NCBI GenBank assembly: GCA_001442985.1
Contig: LDYB01000019.1
Location: forward strand, 248,001-312,000
DNA length: 64,000 bases
Reading direction: 5' to 3'
Origin: Armatimonadetes bacterium DC
Lineage (GTDB): Bacteria > Armatimonadota > Fimbriimonadia > Fimbriimonadales > GBS-DC
A program made the position numbers and the translations under genes. Of the stretch, positions 41,083-50,317 are shown piece by piece. The notes under the pieces are model-generated. The model saw nothing but the letters and a program-made list of their open reading frames with translations. It ran no database searches and was not told the origin of the DNA. Position 1 is the stretch's first letter. Every line of letters starts with the position of its first letter.

Positions 41083-44000
41083 ATGGAAAAGCGAACGCAC
41101 GAACAGGGCACAGGCGAGAAGTTCTGGCGCAGTCTGAACGAGTTGATGGAGGCGCCCGATTTTGAAGAACATCTGGCGCGCGAGTTCCCGCGCCATGCCC
41201 AGCCTCTCAGCGACTTTGTGAGCCGACGCCAGTTTCTCAAGCTGATGGGCGCCTCGATGGCGCTGGCAGGGCTTTCCGCATGCGGCTACAAGCCTCAGGG
41301 TCCCATTATCTCGCAATCCAAGACCCCGCCCGAACACCTGCCTGGTGAAACCCTCTACTTCGCCACCGCGCTGGCGGTCAGCGGCTTCGCGACAGGCGTG
41401 CTGGCGAAGTCGTACGAAGGGCGTCCTATTAAAATTGAAGGCAACCCAAACCATCCCGCCAGCCTGGGTGCAACCAGCGCCATCACACAGGCGATGCTGC
41501 TGGACCTCTATGACCCCGACCGCTCGCAGAATCTGCTTAAGTTCGGGCGTGTTGCCGGCTGGAGTACCTTCACAGGGGAGCTGCTCCAGCAGATTGCCAT
41601 CCAGAACGCCAAGCAGGGCGCTGGGGTGCGCATCCTTACGGGCGCCATCACCTCGCCCACCCTCGCCGACCAGATTCAGCAGTTCCTGAAGGCAAACCCG
41701 CAGGCGAAATGGTATCAATACGAGGCGGTCAGCTGGGAGAATGTGTACGAAGGCACCAAGCTCGCCTTCGGGGAATGGCTGTACCCCCTCTATCGCCTGG
41801 ATCAGGTGGATGTGCTGGTCGCCCTGGATAGCGATATCCTCTACAGCGGTCCGGGTGCGGTGCGCTATGCGCACGATTTCATGCAGGGGCGGAAAGTGCG
41901 CAAGGGTCAGGAGCGCATGAATCGCCTCTTCGTGGCGGAGCCGATGTTCACGGTTACGGGCATGACCGCTGATGAGCGCTTGCCCATCCCCTCCAGCAAG
42001 ATTGGTCGGCTGGCATATGAGATTGCCCGCCTGCTGGATGCCCCCGTACAGGCAGAAGTTGCAGGCGAACTGACGCCTGAAGAGCAGAAGTGGGCGCAGG
42101 TCGTCGCAGGGGAACTGAAGGCACATGCTGGCAGGAGCCTGCTGGTGGTGGGCGAGGCGCAGCCGCCCGCCGTACACGCAATCGCCCACGCCATCAACCA
42201 CGCGCTGGGCAACATTGGCAACACGGTGGTGTTTATCGCGCCGCCAGAAGCCAAGCCCACCCTCCACACACAGGACATCCGCCAGCTCGCACAGGAAATC
42301 CAGAACGGCGCGGTAGAAGTGCTGATCATGCTGGGCGTCAACCCCGCTTACGACGCGCCCGCAGACCTCAACTTCGCCGAGCTCATCCCCAAAGTGCCCT
42401 TCAGCGTCCATCTGGGCGCGTATGTGGACGAGACCGCCGCGCTCTGTGTGTGGCATGTGCCCGAAACGCACCCGCTGGAGACTTGGGGCGATGTGCGCGC
42501 GTTCGACGGCACGGTCTCTATCCAGCAGCCTTTGATTTATCCCCTCTACTCCAACACGCGCACCGCGCTGGAACTGATGGCGCTTATCAACGGGCAGGCA
42601 GGAAAACAGACCTATGAACTGGTGCAAGCCTACTGGCAAAAAGCCAGCGGTCTTAGCGGCGCCCAGTTCGACAAATTCTGGCGTCAGAGCGTCCACGACG
42701 GGGTGATGCCCCGCACGGCACGCCCTGTGAAAACGGTCGCGCTGAAGCAGAATCCGCTCGTGGTGCAGGTTCCTGCGCTGCTGGATACCGTGCAGGCAGC
42801 CGATACGCTGGAAATCCGTTTCGCGCCCGACCCCACGATTTACGATGGGCGCTTCGCCAACAACGCATGGCTTCAGGAGCTGCCCAAACCCGTTACCCGA
42901 ACCTGCTGGGACAACCTCGCCTTCATGAGCCTCAACACCTTCAAGAAACTGGGGCTGTGGAGCAAGGCAACCTACGCGTGGAACGAAGATGTGTCCTTCG
43001 TGCGCGACCAGGTGCCCCTGATTGAGATTCGGCTGGACGGGAAGTCGCTGGTCGTGGCGGCGTACCCGATTCCGGGGCATGTGGACGATGCGATTACCCT
43101 CCATCTGGGCTACGGGCGCACGCGAGCAGGCGCAAAAGGCTCTGGTGCGGGATTCAACGCCTACACTCTGCGCACCACCAGCAACCTCTGGTTCGCTCGT
43201 GGAGCGGAAGTCATCCCGACGCGCCAGTCCTACACCGTCGCCCGCACGGAGGAACATCACCTCATCGATACGCGCCAGAAGGAGCCTGAGCTGGACAGCA
43301 CGGCGCACCGCCCCATCCTGCTCACGGGCACGCTTGAAGAGTTCCGTCAGGACCCCGAATTCAAAAACAAGCCGCACCGCAAGGGGTATGAGCATGTTCA
43401 CCCATCGATGTACCCTGAGCGATTCCGCTACGACCGATATGAGAACCCCGATAACTTCCGCTACGCCTGGGGCATGGTGATTGACCCGACGCTCTGCACG
43501 GGTTGTAGCGCGTGCGTGACGGCGTGTCAGGCGGAGAACAACATCCCCGTGGTCGGCAAGGAACAGGTTGTGCGCCGACGCGAAATGCTCTGGCTCCGAA
43601 TCGACCGCTACTTCAAAGGTTCGCCTGAGAACCCGAAAGTCTATCAGGTGCCCGTGCCCTGTATGCACTGCGAAAACGCGGGCTGCGAGCTGGTGTGCCC
43701 TGTCGCCGCAACAGTGCATGACCACGAAGGGCTGAATGTGATGGTCTACAACCGTTGCGTGGGCACACGCTACTGCTCCAACAACTGCCCGTACAAAGTG
43801 CGTCGTTTCAACTTCTATCGCTACAGTTACATGAAATCGCCTGTGCTGCACCTGATGCAGAACCCCGATGTTACGGTGCGCGGGCGCGGTGTGATGGAGA
43901 AATGCACCTACTGTGTGCAACGAATTAGCAAGGCGCGGATTAACGCCAAGCGCGAGAATCGGCGCATTCGCGACGGCGAGGTCATCCCGGCTTGCCAGCA

Positions 44001-44199
44001 GGCGTGCCCGACGGGCGCAATCGTGTTCGGCGACCTGAACGACCCCAACAGCAAGGTACGCCAGCTGCGCGACCAGCCGCACAACTTCGCCATGCTGGGC
44101 GAACTGAACTACCGACCTCGCACCACCTACTTAGCCAAGATAGACAACCCGCATCCTGAACTTTCTGGCGCGGAGGCAAGCCATGCAGGAAGCCATTAA
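41083..44199 (+). CDS. actB: ACIII subunit ActB, molybdopterin-oxidoreductase-like with Fe-S domain
   Basis: The 1038-residue protein is the fused large subunit of ACIII. Near residue 47 it has a Tat-type signal, SRRQFLKLMGASMALAGLSAC, which may also be lipidated at the cysteine. The first 750 residues resemble a molybdopterin oxidoreductase catalytic subunit; in characterised ACIII this domain has no molybdenum cofactor. The C-terminal part (about 800-1000) is a ferredoxin-like electron wire with cysteine clusters starting CTGCSACVTAC, CMHCENAGCELVCP, CVGTRYCSNNCP and the last CTYC...CQQACP. Its end overlaps actC by 17 nt. Confidence 0.95.
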   Translation: MEKRTHEQGTGEKFWRSLNELMEAPDFEEHLAREFPRHAQPLSDFVSRRQFLKLMGASMALAGLSACGYKPQGPIISQSKTPPEHLPGETLYFATALAVSGFATGVLAKSYEGRPIKIEGNPNHPASLGATSAITQAMLLDLYDPDRSQNLLKFGRVAGWSTFTGELLQQIAIQNAKQGAGVRILTGAITSPTLADQIQQFLKANPQAKWYQYEAVSWENVYEGTKLAFGEWLYPLYRLDQVDVLVALDSDILYSGPGAVRYAHDFMQGRKVRKGQERMNRLFVAEPMFTVTGMTADERLPIPSSKIGRLAYEIARLLDAPVQAEVAGELTPEEQKWAQVVAGELKAHAGRSLLVVGEAQPPAVHAIAHAINHALGNIGNTVVFIAPPEAKPTLHTQDIRQLAQEIQNGAVEVLIMLGVNPAYDAPADLNFAELIPKVPFSVHLGAYVDETAALCVWHVPETHPLETWGDVRAFDGTVSIQQPLIYPLYSNTRTALELMALINGQAGKQTYELVQAYWQKASGLSGAQFDKFWRQSVHDGVMPRTARPVKTVALKQNPLVVQVPALLDTVQAADTLEIRFAPDPTIYDGRFANNAWLQELPKPVTRTCWDNLAFMSLNTFKKLGLWSKATYAWNEDVSFVRDQVPLIEIRLDGKSLVVAAYPIPGHVDDAITLHLGYGRTRAGAKGSGAGFNAYTLRTTSNLWFARGAEVIPTRQSYTVARTEEHHLIDTRQKEPELDSTAHRPILLTGTLEEFRQDPEFKNKPHRKGYEHVHPSMYPERFRYDRYENPDNFRYAWGMVIDPTLCTGCSACVTACQAENNIPVVGKEQVVRRREMLWLRIDRYFKGSPENPKVYQVPVPCMHCENAGCELVCPVAATVHDHEGLNVMVYNRCVGTRYCSNNCPYKVRRFNFYRYSYMKSPVLHLMQNPDVTVRGRGVMEKCTYCVQRISKARINAKRENRRIRDGEVIPACQQACPTGAIVFGDLNDPNSKVRQLRDQPHNFAMLGELNYRPRTTYLAKIDNPHPELSGAEASHAGSH

Positions 44200-45619
44200 A
44201 CCTAAAGTGCAGGAGTTCCCCTTGTTTGAGGGGCAGCAAACTTACGAGCGCATCACCGACCAGATTGCGCGGATTCCTGAAAATCCGCATCCGCCTGCCT
44301 GGACGGTGATGTTCGGCATCGGCGCCGTGGGCACCTTGATGCTCATTACCTCGCTGGTGTGGCTGCTCATCGTGGGGCTGGGCATCTGGGGCATCAACCA
44401 GCCCGTCGCCTGGGGATTCGCGATTATCAACTTCGTCTGGTGGATTGGTATCGGACACGCAGGCACGCTCATCTCGGCGATTCTGTTGCTGTTGCGCCAG
44501 GCGTGGCGTATGTCCATCAACCGCTTCGCCGAGGCGATGACGATTTTCGCCGTGATGTGCGCCGGCTTATTCCCCCTGTTCCACACAGGGCGTCCCTGGG
44601 TGGCGTACTGGCTCTTCCCGCTGCCCAACTGGCTGGCGATGTGGCCCCAGTTCCGCAGCCCGCTGGAGTGGGATGTGTTCGCCGTCTCCACCTACTTCAC
44701 GGTCTCGGTGCTGTTCTGGTACATGGGGCTTATCCCTGACCTTGCCACGATGCGCGACCGCGCCAAAAGCACGCTGGCGAAGGTGATTCACGGCATCCTC
44801 TCCTGGGGCTGGCGCGGTTCGGCGGTTCACTGGCTCCGCTACGAACAGGCTTACCTCCTGCTGGCAGGACTCTCCACGCCACTGGTGCTCTCGGTTCACT
44901 CGATCGTGTCGTTAGACTTTGCCATCTCCATCGTGCCCGGCTGGCATGTAACTATCTTCCCGCCCTATTTCGTGGCAGGCGCCATCTTCTCCGGCTTCGC
45001 GATGGTGCTGACCCTTGTCATTCCGTTCCGCATTCTCTATCCGGGCTTGCGTGAATACATCACGATGAACCACATTGACTGGATGGCGAAGGTCATGCTT
45101 GCCACGGGCTGGATCGTCTTCTACGGCTATCTCAGCGAAATGTTCTTCGGCTGGTACAGTGCGAACCAGTTTGAACAGTTCCTCGTGGTGAACCGCTTCT
45201 TCGGACCCTACTGGCTGGCATACTGGGCGCTGATTTTCTGCAACGGCGTCGTGCCCCAGCTGCTCTGGATACCTAAAATTCGCCATAACTTGCTCCTGCT
45301 GTTCATCATCTCGATTATTGTGAACATCGGGATGTGGTTCGAGCGGTTCGTGATTGTGGTCATCAGCCTGCATCGCGACTTCCTGACCTCGGCGTGGGGT
45401 CAATACGCACCTACTATTTGGGACTGGAGCCTCTATCTGGGCACGATCGGTTTCTTCATCATGATGATGTTCCTGTTCGCGCGGTTCGTGCCGATGCTGG
45501 CGATTGCAGAGCTGAAAGATATCTGGCATCGCCTCTACCACGGGCACGGCGGGCATAACGGGCACGCAGGCAAGCACGCCCCCGCGCCTGCCCCAACGGG
45601 CAAAGGAGGTGAGTCCTGA
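44183..45619 (+). CDS. actC: ACIII subunit ActC, NrfD-like quinol-binding membrane protein
   Basis: A 478-residue integral membrane protein of the NrfD/PsrC family with about ten helices. In ACIII structures ActC holds the quinol site and possibly proton channels, next to the Fe-S domain of ActB. Conserved segments are WWIGIGHAGTLISAILLLLRQAWR near residue 90 and SVHSIVSLDFAISIVPGWHVTIFPPYFVAGAI near 235 (quoted in parts: VHSIVSLDFA, GWHVTIFPPYF). The C-terminal tail is histidine- and glycine-rich. The actD start overlaps its stop by one base. Confidence 0.95.
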   Translation: MQEAIKPKVQEFPLFEGQQTYERITDQIARIPENPHPPAWTVMFGIGAVGTLMLITSLVWLLIVGLGIWGINQPVAWGFAIINFVWWIGIGHAGTLISAILLLLRQAWRMSINRFAEAMTIFAVMCAGLFPLFHTGRPWVAYWLFPLPNWLAMWPQFRSPLEWDVFAVSTYFTVSVLFWYMGLIPDLATMRDRAKSTLAKVIHGILSWGWRGSAVHWLRYEQAYLLLAGLSTPLVLSVHSIVSLDFAISIVPGWHVTIFPPYFVAGAIFSGFAMVLTLVIPFRILYPGLREYITMNHIDWMAKVMLATGWIVFYGYLSEMFFGWYSANQFEQFLVVNRFFGPYWLAYWALIFCNGVVPQLLWIPKIRHNLLLLFIISIIVNIGMWFERFVIVVISLHRDFLTSAWGQYAPTIWDWSLYLGTIGFFIMMMFLFARFVPMLAIAELKDIWHRLYHGHGGHNGHAGKHAPAPAPTGKGGES

Positions 45620-46167
45620 TGGCACATGTGGAAACCGCACCGCAACTTTACGGGATTATGGCGGAGTTTGAAACGCCGGAACAACTGATTGAGGCTGCCG
45701 AGCGCACTCGCGCCGCGGGCTACAAGAAGTTTGACTGCTATACTCCCTTCCCCATCCACGGGCTGGTTGAAGCGATGGGCGTGGAAGAGGCAAAAGTGCC
45801 CTGGACGGTATTTATCTGCGGGTTGTTTGGCGCGATCGCCTTTTTCAGCCTGCAGGTTTACACCAGCGTTATCGACTACCCGCTGAATGTGGGTGGGCGC
45901 GACTTCCTGAGCTGGCCCTACTTCATCCCGATTACCTTCGAGGGCATGGTGCTCTGCGCGGCGTTTGGCGCATTTATCGGCATGCTGGCGTATAACGGCT
46001 TGCCCGCGCCCTATCACCCCGTGTTCAATGTGCCGCAGTTCGCCCGCGCCAGCACCGACCGATTCTTCCTGTGCATCGAGGCGAAAGACCCGAACTTTGA
46101 CCGCAATCGTGTCTACGAGTTCCTGCAGTCGCTCAACCCTCTCAGCATCAGCGAGGTGGAAGCATGA
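45619..46167 (+). CDS. actD: ACIII subunit ActD (DUF3341)
   Basis: A 182-residue protein with a cytosolic N-terminal domain (YGIMAEFETPEQLIEAAERTRAAGYKKFDCYTPFPIHGL, read in parts) and two membrane helices (about residues 65-88 and 105-130). This is the DUF3341 family, the ActD subunit that packs beside ActC. The following actE start overlaps by 4 nt. Confidence 0.93.
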   Translation: MAHVETAPQLYGIMAEFETPEQLIEAAERTRAAGYKKFDCYTPFPIHGLVEAMGVEEAKVPWTVFICGLFGAIAFFSLQVYTSVIDYPLNVGGRDFLSWPYFIPITFEGMVLCAAFGAFIGMLAYNGLPAPYHPVFNVPQFARASTDRFFLCIEAKDPNFDRNRVYEFLQSLNPLSISEVEA

Positions 46168-46847
46168 GAACCCGTAAAGCATGGATTGGACTGAGCGCAT
46201 GCGTGCTGGCTCTGGGGCTTTCGGGATGCCGCACCGACATGTGGGTTCAACAGCGCGTGGAGGCGCAGGACAACAGCGAATTCTACGCCATGAAAGAGCC
46301 CATTCAGGGGTTTGATGGCAAAATCTACGGCTTGGGTTCACGCCCCATCCCCGCCAATACAATTCCCTACGGGCGACTGCAAGACCCCAACGACCCCTTC
46401 CTCACGGGCAAAGATGCACAGGGCAACCTGCTGAGGACCCTGCCCCCGCAGGTCAAGCTGAGCAAAGAGCTGCTGGACCTGGGGGAGGAAAAATACAATG
46501 TCTTCTGCTCCCCCTGCCATGGGCGTGCTGGCGACGGCAAGGGCATGATTGCCCTGCGGGGGCAGTGGCCCCGCCCCGTGCCTTCACTGGTAGATCAGCG
46601 GCTGGTGTCGCAGCCGATTGGCTACTTCTACGGCGTCGCCACAAACGGGTTCGGCATCATGTATGGCTACGGCAAGCGCATGACGCCCGAAGAGCGATGG
46701 GCGGTGGCGGCTTATGTGCGTGTGCTCCAGCTCAGCCAGAATGCCAACCCCAAAGACCTGCCTGAAGAAGACATGATGAAGATTCTGGAATCTGCCAGCA
46801 ACACCAACACAGGGCGTCAGATTGCGACAAGGAGTGAAGGGCAATGA
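46164..46847 (+). CDS. actE: ACIII subunit ActE, monohaem cytochrome c lipoprotein
   Basis: The 227-residue protein has a lipoprotein signal with lipobox LSGC (cysteine near residue 22), a long lead, and one CxxCH haem site (CSPCHG near residue 116) with a later methionine in GYGKRMTPEERW as likely axial ligand. In ACIII, ActE sits on the outer surface and can hand electrons to the oxidase. It overlaps actD and actF by 4 nt each. Confidence 0.93.
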   Translation: MRTRKAWIGLSACVLALGLSGCRTDMWVQQRVEAQDNSEFYAMKEPIQGFDGKIYGLGSRPIPANTIPYGRLQDPNDPFLTGKDAQGNLLRTLPPQVKLSKELLDLGEEKYNVFCSPCHGRAGDGKGMIALRGQWPRPVPSLVDQRLVSQPIGYFYGVATNGFGIMYGYGKRMTPEERWAVAAYVRVLQLSQNANPKDLPEEDMMKILESASNTNTGRQIATRSEGQ

Positions 46848-48079
46848 GTCACCCAGCAAGCAACGAGCAACAGGTACGCGAACGGATTGCACGCGGGCGC
46901 TCTCTCGCGCTCGTGGTCGGGATTGTGGGACTGGCGGCGAGCCTCGCGGGCATGTTCGGTATATTTGGCGACCCCAAGCTCGCCTTCCAGGGTTACCATT
47001 TCGGCTTCTTCTACTGGCTCCTGCTGGGGCTGGGATGCCTCGGCATGAGCCTGCTCGCCCACGCCACACGCGGACAGTGGACGCTCCCGCTTATTCGAAT
47101 CTGGGAGTCGGGCGCGCGCGCCATCCCTGTTGTGATGCTACTCTATGTGCCCGTGCTGGCGCTGGGCATGAAGCATGTCTACGAATGGATGCACACCGAG
47201 CATGTGGCAGAAGACCCCGTGCTACAAGCCAAGTCGCCCTTCTTCTTCTGGCCCGCGGACTACACGGGCACGCCCGTGTTCTTCCTCGTGCGCTTCGTGT
47301 TCTACGCCGCGGTCTGGTTCCTGATGGCGAACTTCCTCTGGAAGAAGTCGCTGCAACAGGATCAGGCGAAAGACCCGATTGAGGGCGAAGTTCTCTCCCG
47401 CCAGCGCACAGGACCCGCTTCGGGCATGATTGTGGCGTTCATGCTCGTCTTCACGCTGGCGATGGTGGACTTCGGTCAGTCGCTAATGCCCCACTGGTTC
47501 TCCACCATGTACGCAGTGATTATGGTGGTAGGAGGCGGCTTTCTGGCGCTGGCGCTGGCGGTCTACATGGTGCTTCAGTGGCGCGACCTGCCTCCCTACA
47601 CGGGTAAGATTACCTACATGCCCTACCGCCGCGACTGGGGCAACTTCATGTTTACGCTCACCGTCTTCTGGTCGTATGTCTCCTTCTCCCAGCTGCTGAT
47701 TACCTATTCGGGCAATCTGTACGAGTTCACCCAGTTCTACCTGCGCCGCAACGACGGCGGCTGGCAGTATCTGGCTTACCTGATTGTGATTTTCCACTTC
47801 TTCGTGCCCTTCTTCCTGTTCCTTGCACCGCGCACCAAAAAGGTCGTGCCCCAGCTGCTGGCGGGCGCCATTCTGGTGCTGGCAATTCGCACGGTGGACA
47901 TCTTCTGGCAGATTAAGCCCTTTTTCGCGGAGACCCTCTCCATTTCGCTGTTTGACATCACGGCGTTCGTGGGTTTCGGCGGGCTGTGGTTCTACTTCAT
48001 GCTGGGCTTTCTGAACCAGCGCGCCCTGCTACCGCAAAACGAAGCACGCCTGATGGAGGTGGCTCATGGACATTCTTAA
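46844..48079 (+). CDS. actF: ACIII subunit ActF, NrfD-like membrane protein
   Basis: A 411-residue membrane protein with about ten helices, a relative of ActC. It forms the second large membrane subunit of ACIII; a separate quinol site is not established for it in the family. Typical parts are FPFWPADY-like FFFWPADYTGTPVFFLVRFVFYAAVWFL near residue 130 (read FFFWPADY) and PHWFSTMYAVIMVVGG near 215. The last codons overlap the next small gene by 14 nt. Confidence 0.93.
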   Translation: MSHPASNEQQVRERIARGRSLALVVGIVGLAASLAGMFGIFGDPKLAFQGYHFGFFYWLLLGLGCLGMSLLAHATRGQWTLPLIRIWESGARAIPVVMLLYVPVLALGMKHVYEWMHTEHVAEDPVLQAKSPFFFWPADYTGTPVFFLVRFVFYAAVWFLMANFLWKKSLQQDQAKDPIEGEVLSRQRTGPASGMIVAFMLVFTLAMVDFGQSLMPHWFSTMYAVIMVVGGGFLALALAVYMVLQWRDLPPYTGKITYMPYRRDWGNFMFTLTVFWSYVSFSQLLITYSGNLYEFTQFYLRRNDGGWQYLAYLIVIFHFFVPFFLFLAPRTKKVVPQLLAGAILVLAIRTVDIFWQIKPFFAETLSISLFDITAFVGFGGLWFYFMLGFLNQRALLPQNEARLMEVAHGHS

Positions 48080-48461
48080 GCCCGTAGACCCTGAAGAGTT
48101 GAAGCTGATTGAGAGCGAGCCGTATGAACAGCGCGACCTCTCGGTGCGCGCGATGACGCAGTTCCTGATTCTCATCTTCGCCACCATCATTGCTTCGGTG
48201 ATAATCTCCTACTTCGTGTTCGCATGGGTCGTGAATGTGCCAGAACCCGAAGTGCCTTCCGTTCGTAAAGAATCCCGGGAGCGTCAGCTCCCTCCGGAAC
48301 CGCGCGTGCAGGGGTTCCCGATGCGCGACTGGGAAAACTTCTATCGCGAAGAGATACGCAAAACAACCACCTATGGCTGGCAAGACCAGACCATGACCCG
48401 CGCGCGAATCCCTGTGGAACGCGCCAAGCAGCTCATCTTAGAGCGTGGGCTGCCTCAGTAA
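48066..48461 (+). CDS. Small single-helix membrane protein of the ACIII operon
   Basis: A 131-residue protein with a short cytosolic start, one membrane helix (about residues 30-53) and a soluble outer domain that ends RIPVERAKQLILERGLPQ. It lies between actF and sco in the position where other ACIII operons carry small accessory subunits (ActG/ActH or similar). I cannot name it from the sequence. The end motif is reminiscent of assembly or tether proteins, but this is a guess. Overlap with actF suggests it is part of the complex or its assembly. Confidence 0.6.
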   Translation: MDILKPVDPEELKLIESEPYEQRDLSVRAMTQFLILIFATIIASVIISYFVFAWVVNVPEPEVPSVRKESRERQLPPEPRVQGFPMRDWENFYREEIRKTTTYGWQDQTMTRARIPVERAKQLILERGLPQ

Positions 48462-48474
48462 GAGGTGATATGCT

Positions 48475-49344
48475 ATGCGCAACCAACTATGGGTATGGAT
48501 TATGGTGATGGCATCCGTGGGGCTGACCAGCCTCGCCGGTGCCCAGCTCTATCGCCGCCCCGGCGAGATAGGGCAGTTTCAAGAGCAGGAACAGAAAAAG
48601 ATTCTGGAACAGGTCACTGTGGAGCAACGACTTAACACGCAGGTGCCCTTAGACCTGACTTTCCGCGACGAGACGGGCAAAACCGTGCGACTGGGCGATT
48701 ACTTCGGCAAGCGCCCCGTGATACTGGTGATGGCTTACTACGAGTGCCCAATGCTCTGCACCGTCGTGCTGAACGAGCTCACCCGTTCGCTGAACGCCCT
48801 GGACTACACCATCGGCAAAGAGTTTGAAGTCATCACCGTGAGCATCTCGCCGACCGAGACCCCAGAACTGGCGCGTCAGAAGAAACAGACCTACCTCTCC
48901 GCCTACAAGAAGTCCGGTGGGGAGAAAGGCTGGCACTTTCTCGTGGGCGATGAGCCAAACATCAAGGCGCTGGCAAACGCGGTGGGGTTCCAGTATACCT
49001 ATGACCCGCGCACGAAGCAGTACGCGCATCCTGCGGTGATTATGATTCTCACTCCGCAGGGCAAACTGGCGCGCTACCTGCTCGGCATCGAATTTTCCGC
49101 ACGCGACCTGAAGTTCGCTTTAGCGGAAGCGTCCGAAGGAAAGATTGGCAACCCGGTGTTGAGCGCCGTGCTGTACTGCTTCCAGTACGACCCCTCCGCG
49201 GGCAAGTACGGACTGGTGATTCTGCGAGTAGTGCAAGTCGCGGGTATCATCACGGTGCTTTCGCTGGCAATCCTGATGGGCGGTGCGCTGCTGCTGGAGC
49301 GGCGCCGACCTAACCAAACGCCGACCGAAAACGAACAGGAGTGA
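48475..49344 (+). CDS. Sco1/SenC-type copper chaperone
   Basis: Sco proteins deliver copper to the CuA centre of cytochrome oxidase subunit II, whose gene follows after 6 nt. The 289-residue protein has a signal peptide or N-anchor, a thioredoxin-like domain and a C-terminal membrane helix (about residues 245-268). The copper ligands are C91-x3-C95 (CPMLC) and the histidine of YAHPAVIMI near residue 182. ECPMLCTVVLNEL and TVSISPTETPELA are family hallmarks. Confidence 0.93.
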   Translation: MRNQLWVWIMVMASVGLTSLAGAQLYRRPGEIGQFQEQEQKKILEQVTVEQRLNTQVPLDLTFRDETGKTVRLGDYFGKRPVILVMAYYECPMLCTVVLNELTRSLNALDYTIGKEFEVITVSISPTETPELARQKKQTYLSAYKKSGGEKGWHFLVGDEPNIKALANAVGFQYTYDPRTKQYAHPAVIMILTPQGKLARYLLGIEFSARDLKFALAEASEGKIGNPVLSAVLYCFQYDPSAGKYGLVILRVVQVAGIITVLSLAILMGGALLLERRRPNQTPTENEQE

Positions 49345-49350
49345 GGAACT

Positions 49351-50316
49351 ATGTGGAACATTCCTTTTGTACCGCCAACCGCATCGCAGGAGGCTGTGGG
49401 TATCTCGTGGCTCTATTGGGTCATCACAGCGCTCTCTGTTTTCTTTGGTGGGATTGTCTTGTTCGGCGCCATCTTTCTCGCCGTCAAATATCGGGCTGGC
49501 AACCAGAATGTGGACCGCTCCAACGCCACCGATAGCGACCTGCGTCTGGAGCTGTCCTGGACGCTGATCCCCCTGATTCTGGCGATAGCCATCTTCGGGT
49601 GGGCGGCGAAGCTCTACGGTGACATCTATGCCCCACGCGAAGGCGGCTACTATGAGGTGTTTGTTGTCGGCAAGCAGTGGATGTGGCACTGCCAGCACCC
49701 GAACGGCGTGCGCGAAAACAACGAGCTCACCCTGCCTGCAGGGCAACTGATCAAAGCCACCATCATCTCACAGGACGTGATTCATGCTTTTTCTATCCCT
49801 GCGTTCCGTGTCAAGCGCGACGCCGTGCCAGGGCGCTACAACGCGATGTATTTCACCCCCACCGTGCCCGGCGAATATCACCTCTTCTGCACCGAATACT
49901 GCGGTACGAAGCACTCTGAGATGATTGGCAAGGTGCGGGTGCTTCCGCCTGACGAGTTCGAGAAGTGGCTTCAGAGTGGCGGGGCGGGCGCGGCGGCAGC
50001 GCCGATGTCGCTCGAAGAGCAGGGCAAGCAACTCTTCACCAAACTTGCCTGCAACACCTGCCACATGAACCCGAACTCAGCGGTTAAAGCGCCCGACTTG
50101 AACGGGTTGTACGGGCATGAGGTAAAATTAGCCGACGGGCGTACCGTCAAAGCAGACGATGCCTATATCCGGGAATCTATCCTGAATCCTGGCGCAAAGA
50201 TTGTTGCAGGCTATCAAAACCAGATGCCCCCCTATCAGGGGCAGATCAAAGAGGAAGAAATTATCGCCCTGATTGCCTATATCAAATCACTGGCGCAAGC
50301 CGGAGGAGGTAACTAA
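49351..50316 (+). CDS. coxB: Cytochrome c oxidase subunit II with fused cytochrome c domain
   Basis: The 321-residue protein has two N-terminal membrane helices (about 20-46 and 68-90), a cupredoxin domain with the CuA ligands H145, C180, C184, H188 and M191 (segment [12 protein letters not shown]), and a C-terminal cytochrome c domain with CNTCH at 234-238. This makes the enzyme caa3-type: electrons enter through the fused haem c. The coxA start lies 1 nt after the stop. Confidence 0.96.
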   Translation: MWNIPFVPPTASQEAVGISWLYWVITALSVFFGGIVLFGAIFLAVKYRAGNQNVDRSNATDSDLRLELSWTLIPLILAIAIFGWAAKLYGDIYAPREGGYYEVFVVGKQWMWHCQHPNGVRENNELTLPAGQLIKATIISQDVIHAFSIPAFRVKRDAVPGRYNAMYFTPTVPGEYHLFCTEYCGTKHSEMIGKVRVLPPDEFEKWLQSGGAGAAAAPMSLEEQGKQLFTKLACNTCHMNPNSAVKAPDLNGLYGHEVKLADGRTVKADDAYIRESILNPGAKIVAGYQNQMPPYQGQIKEEEIIALIAYIKSLAQAGGGN

Positions 50317-50317
50317 T

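Noticed and set aside
40891-44082. A 1063-codon open frame on the complement of actB
   Set aside because: It mirrors actB codon by codon, has an unnatural composition rich in H, R and V and no ribosome site; it results from the high GC of actB.
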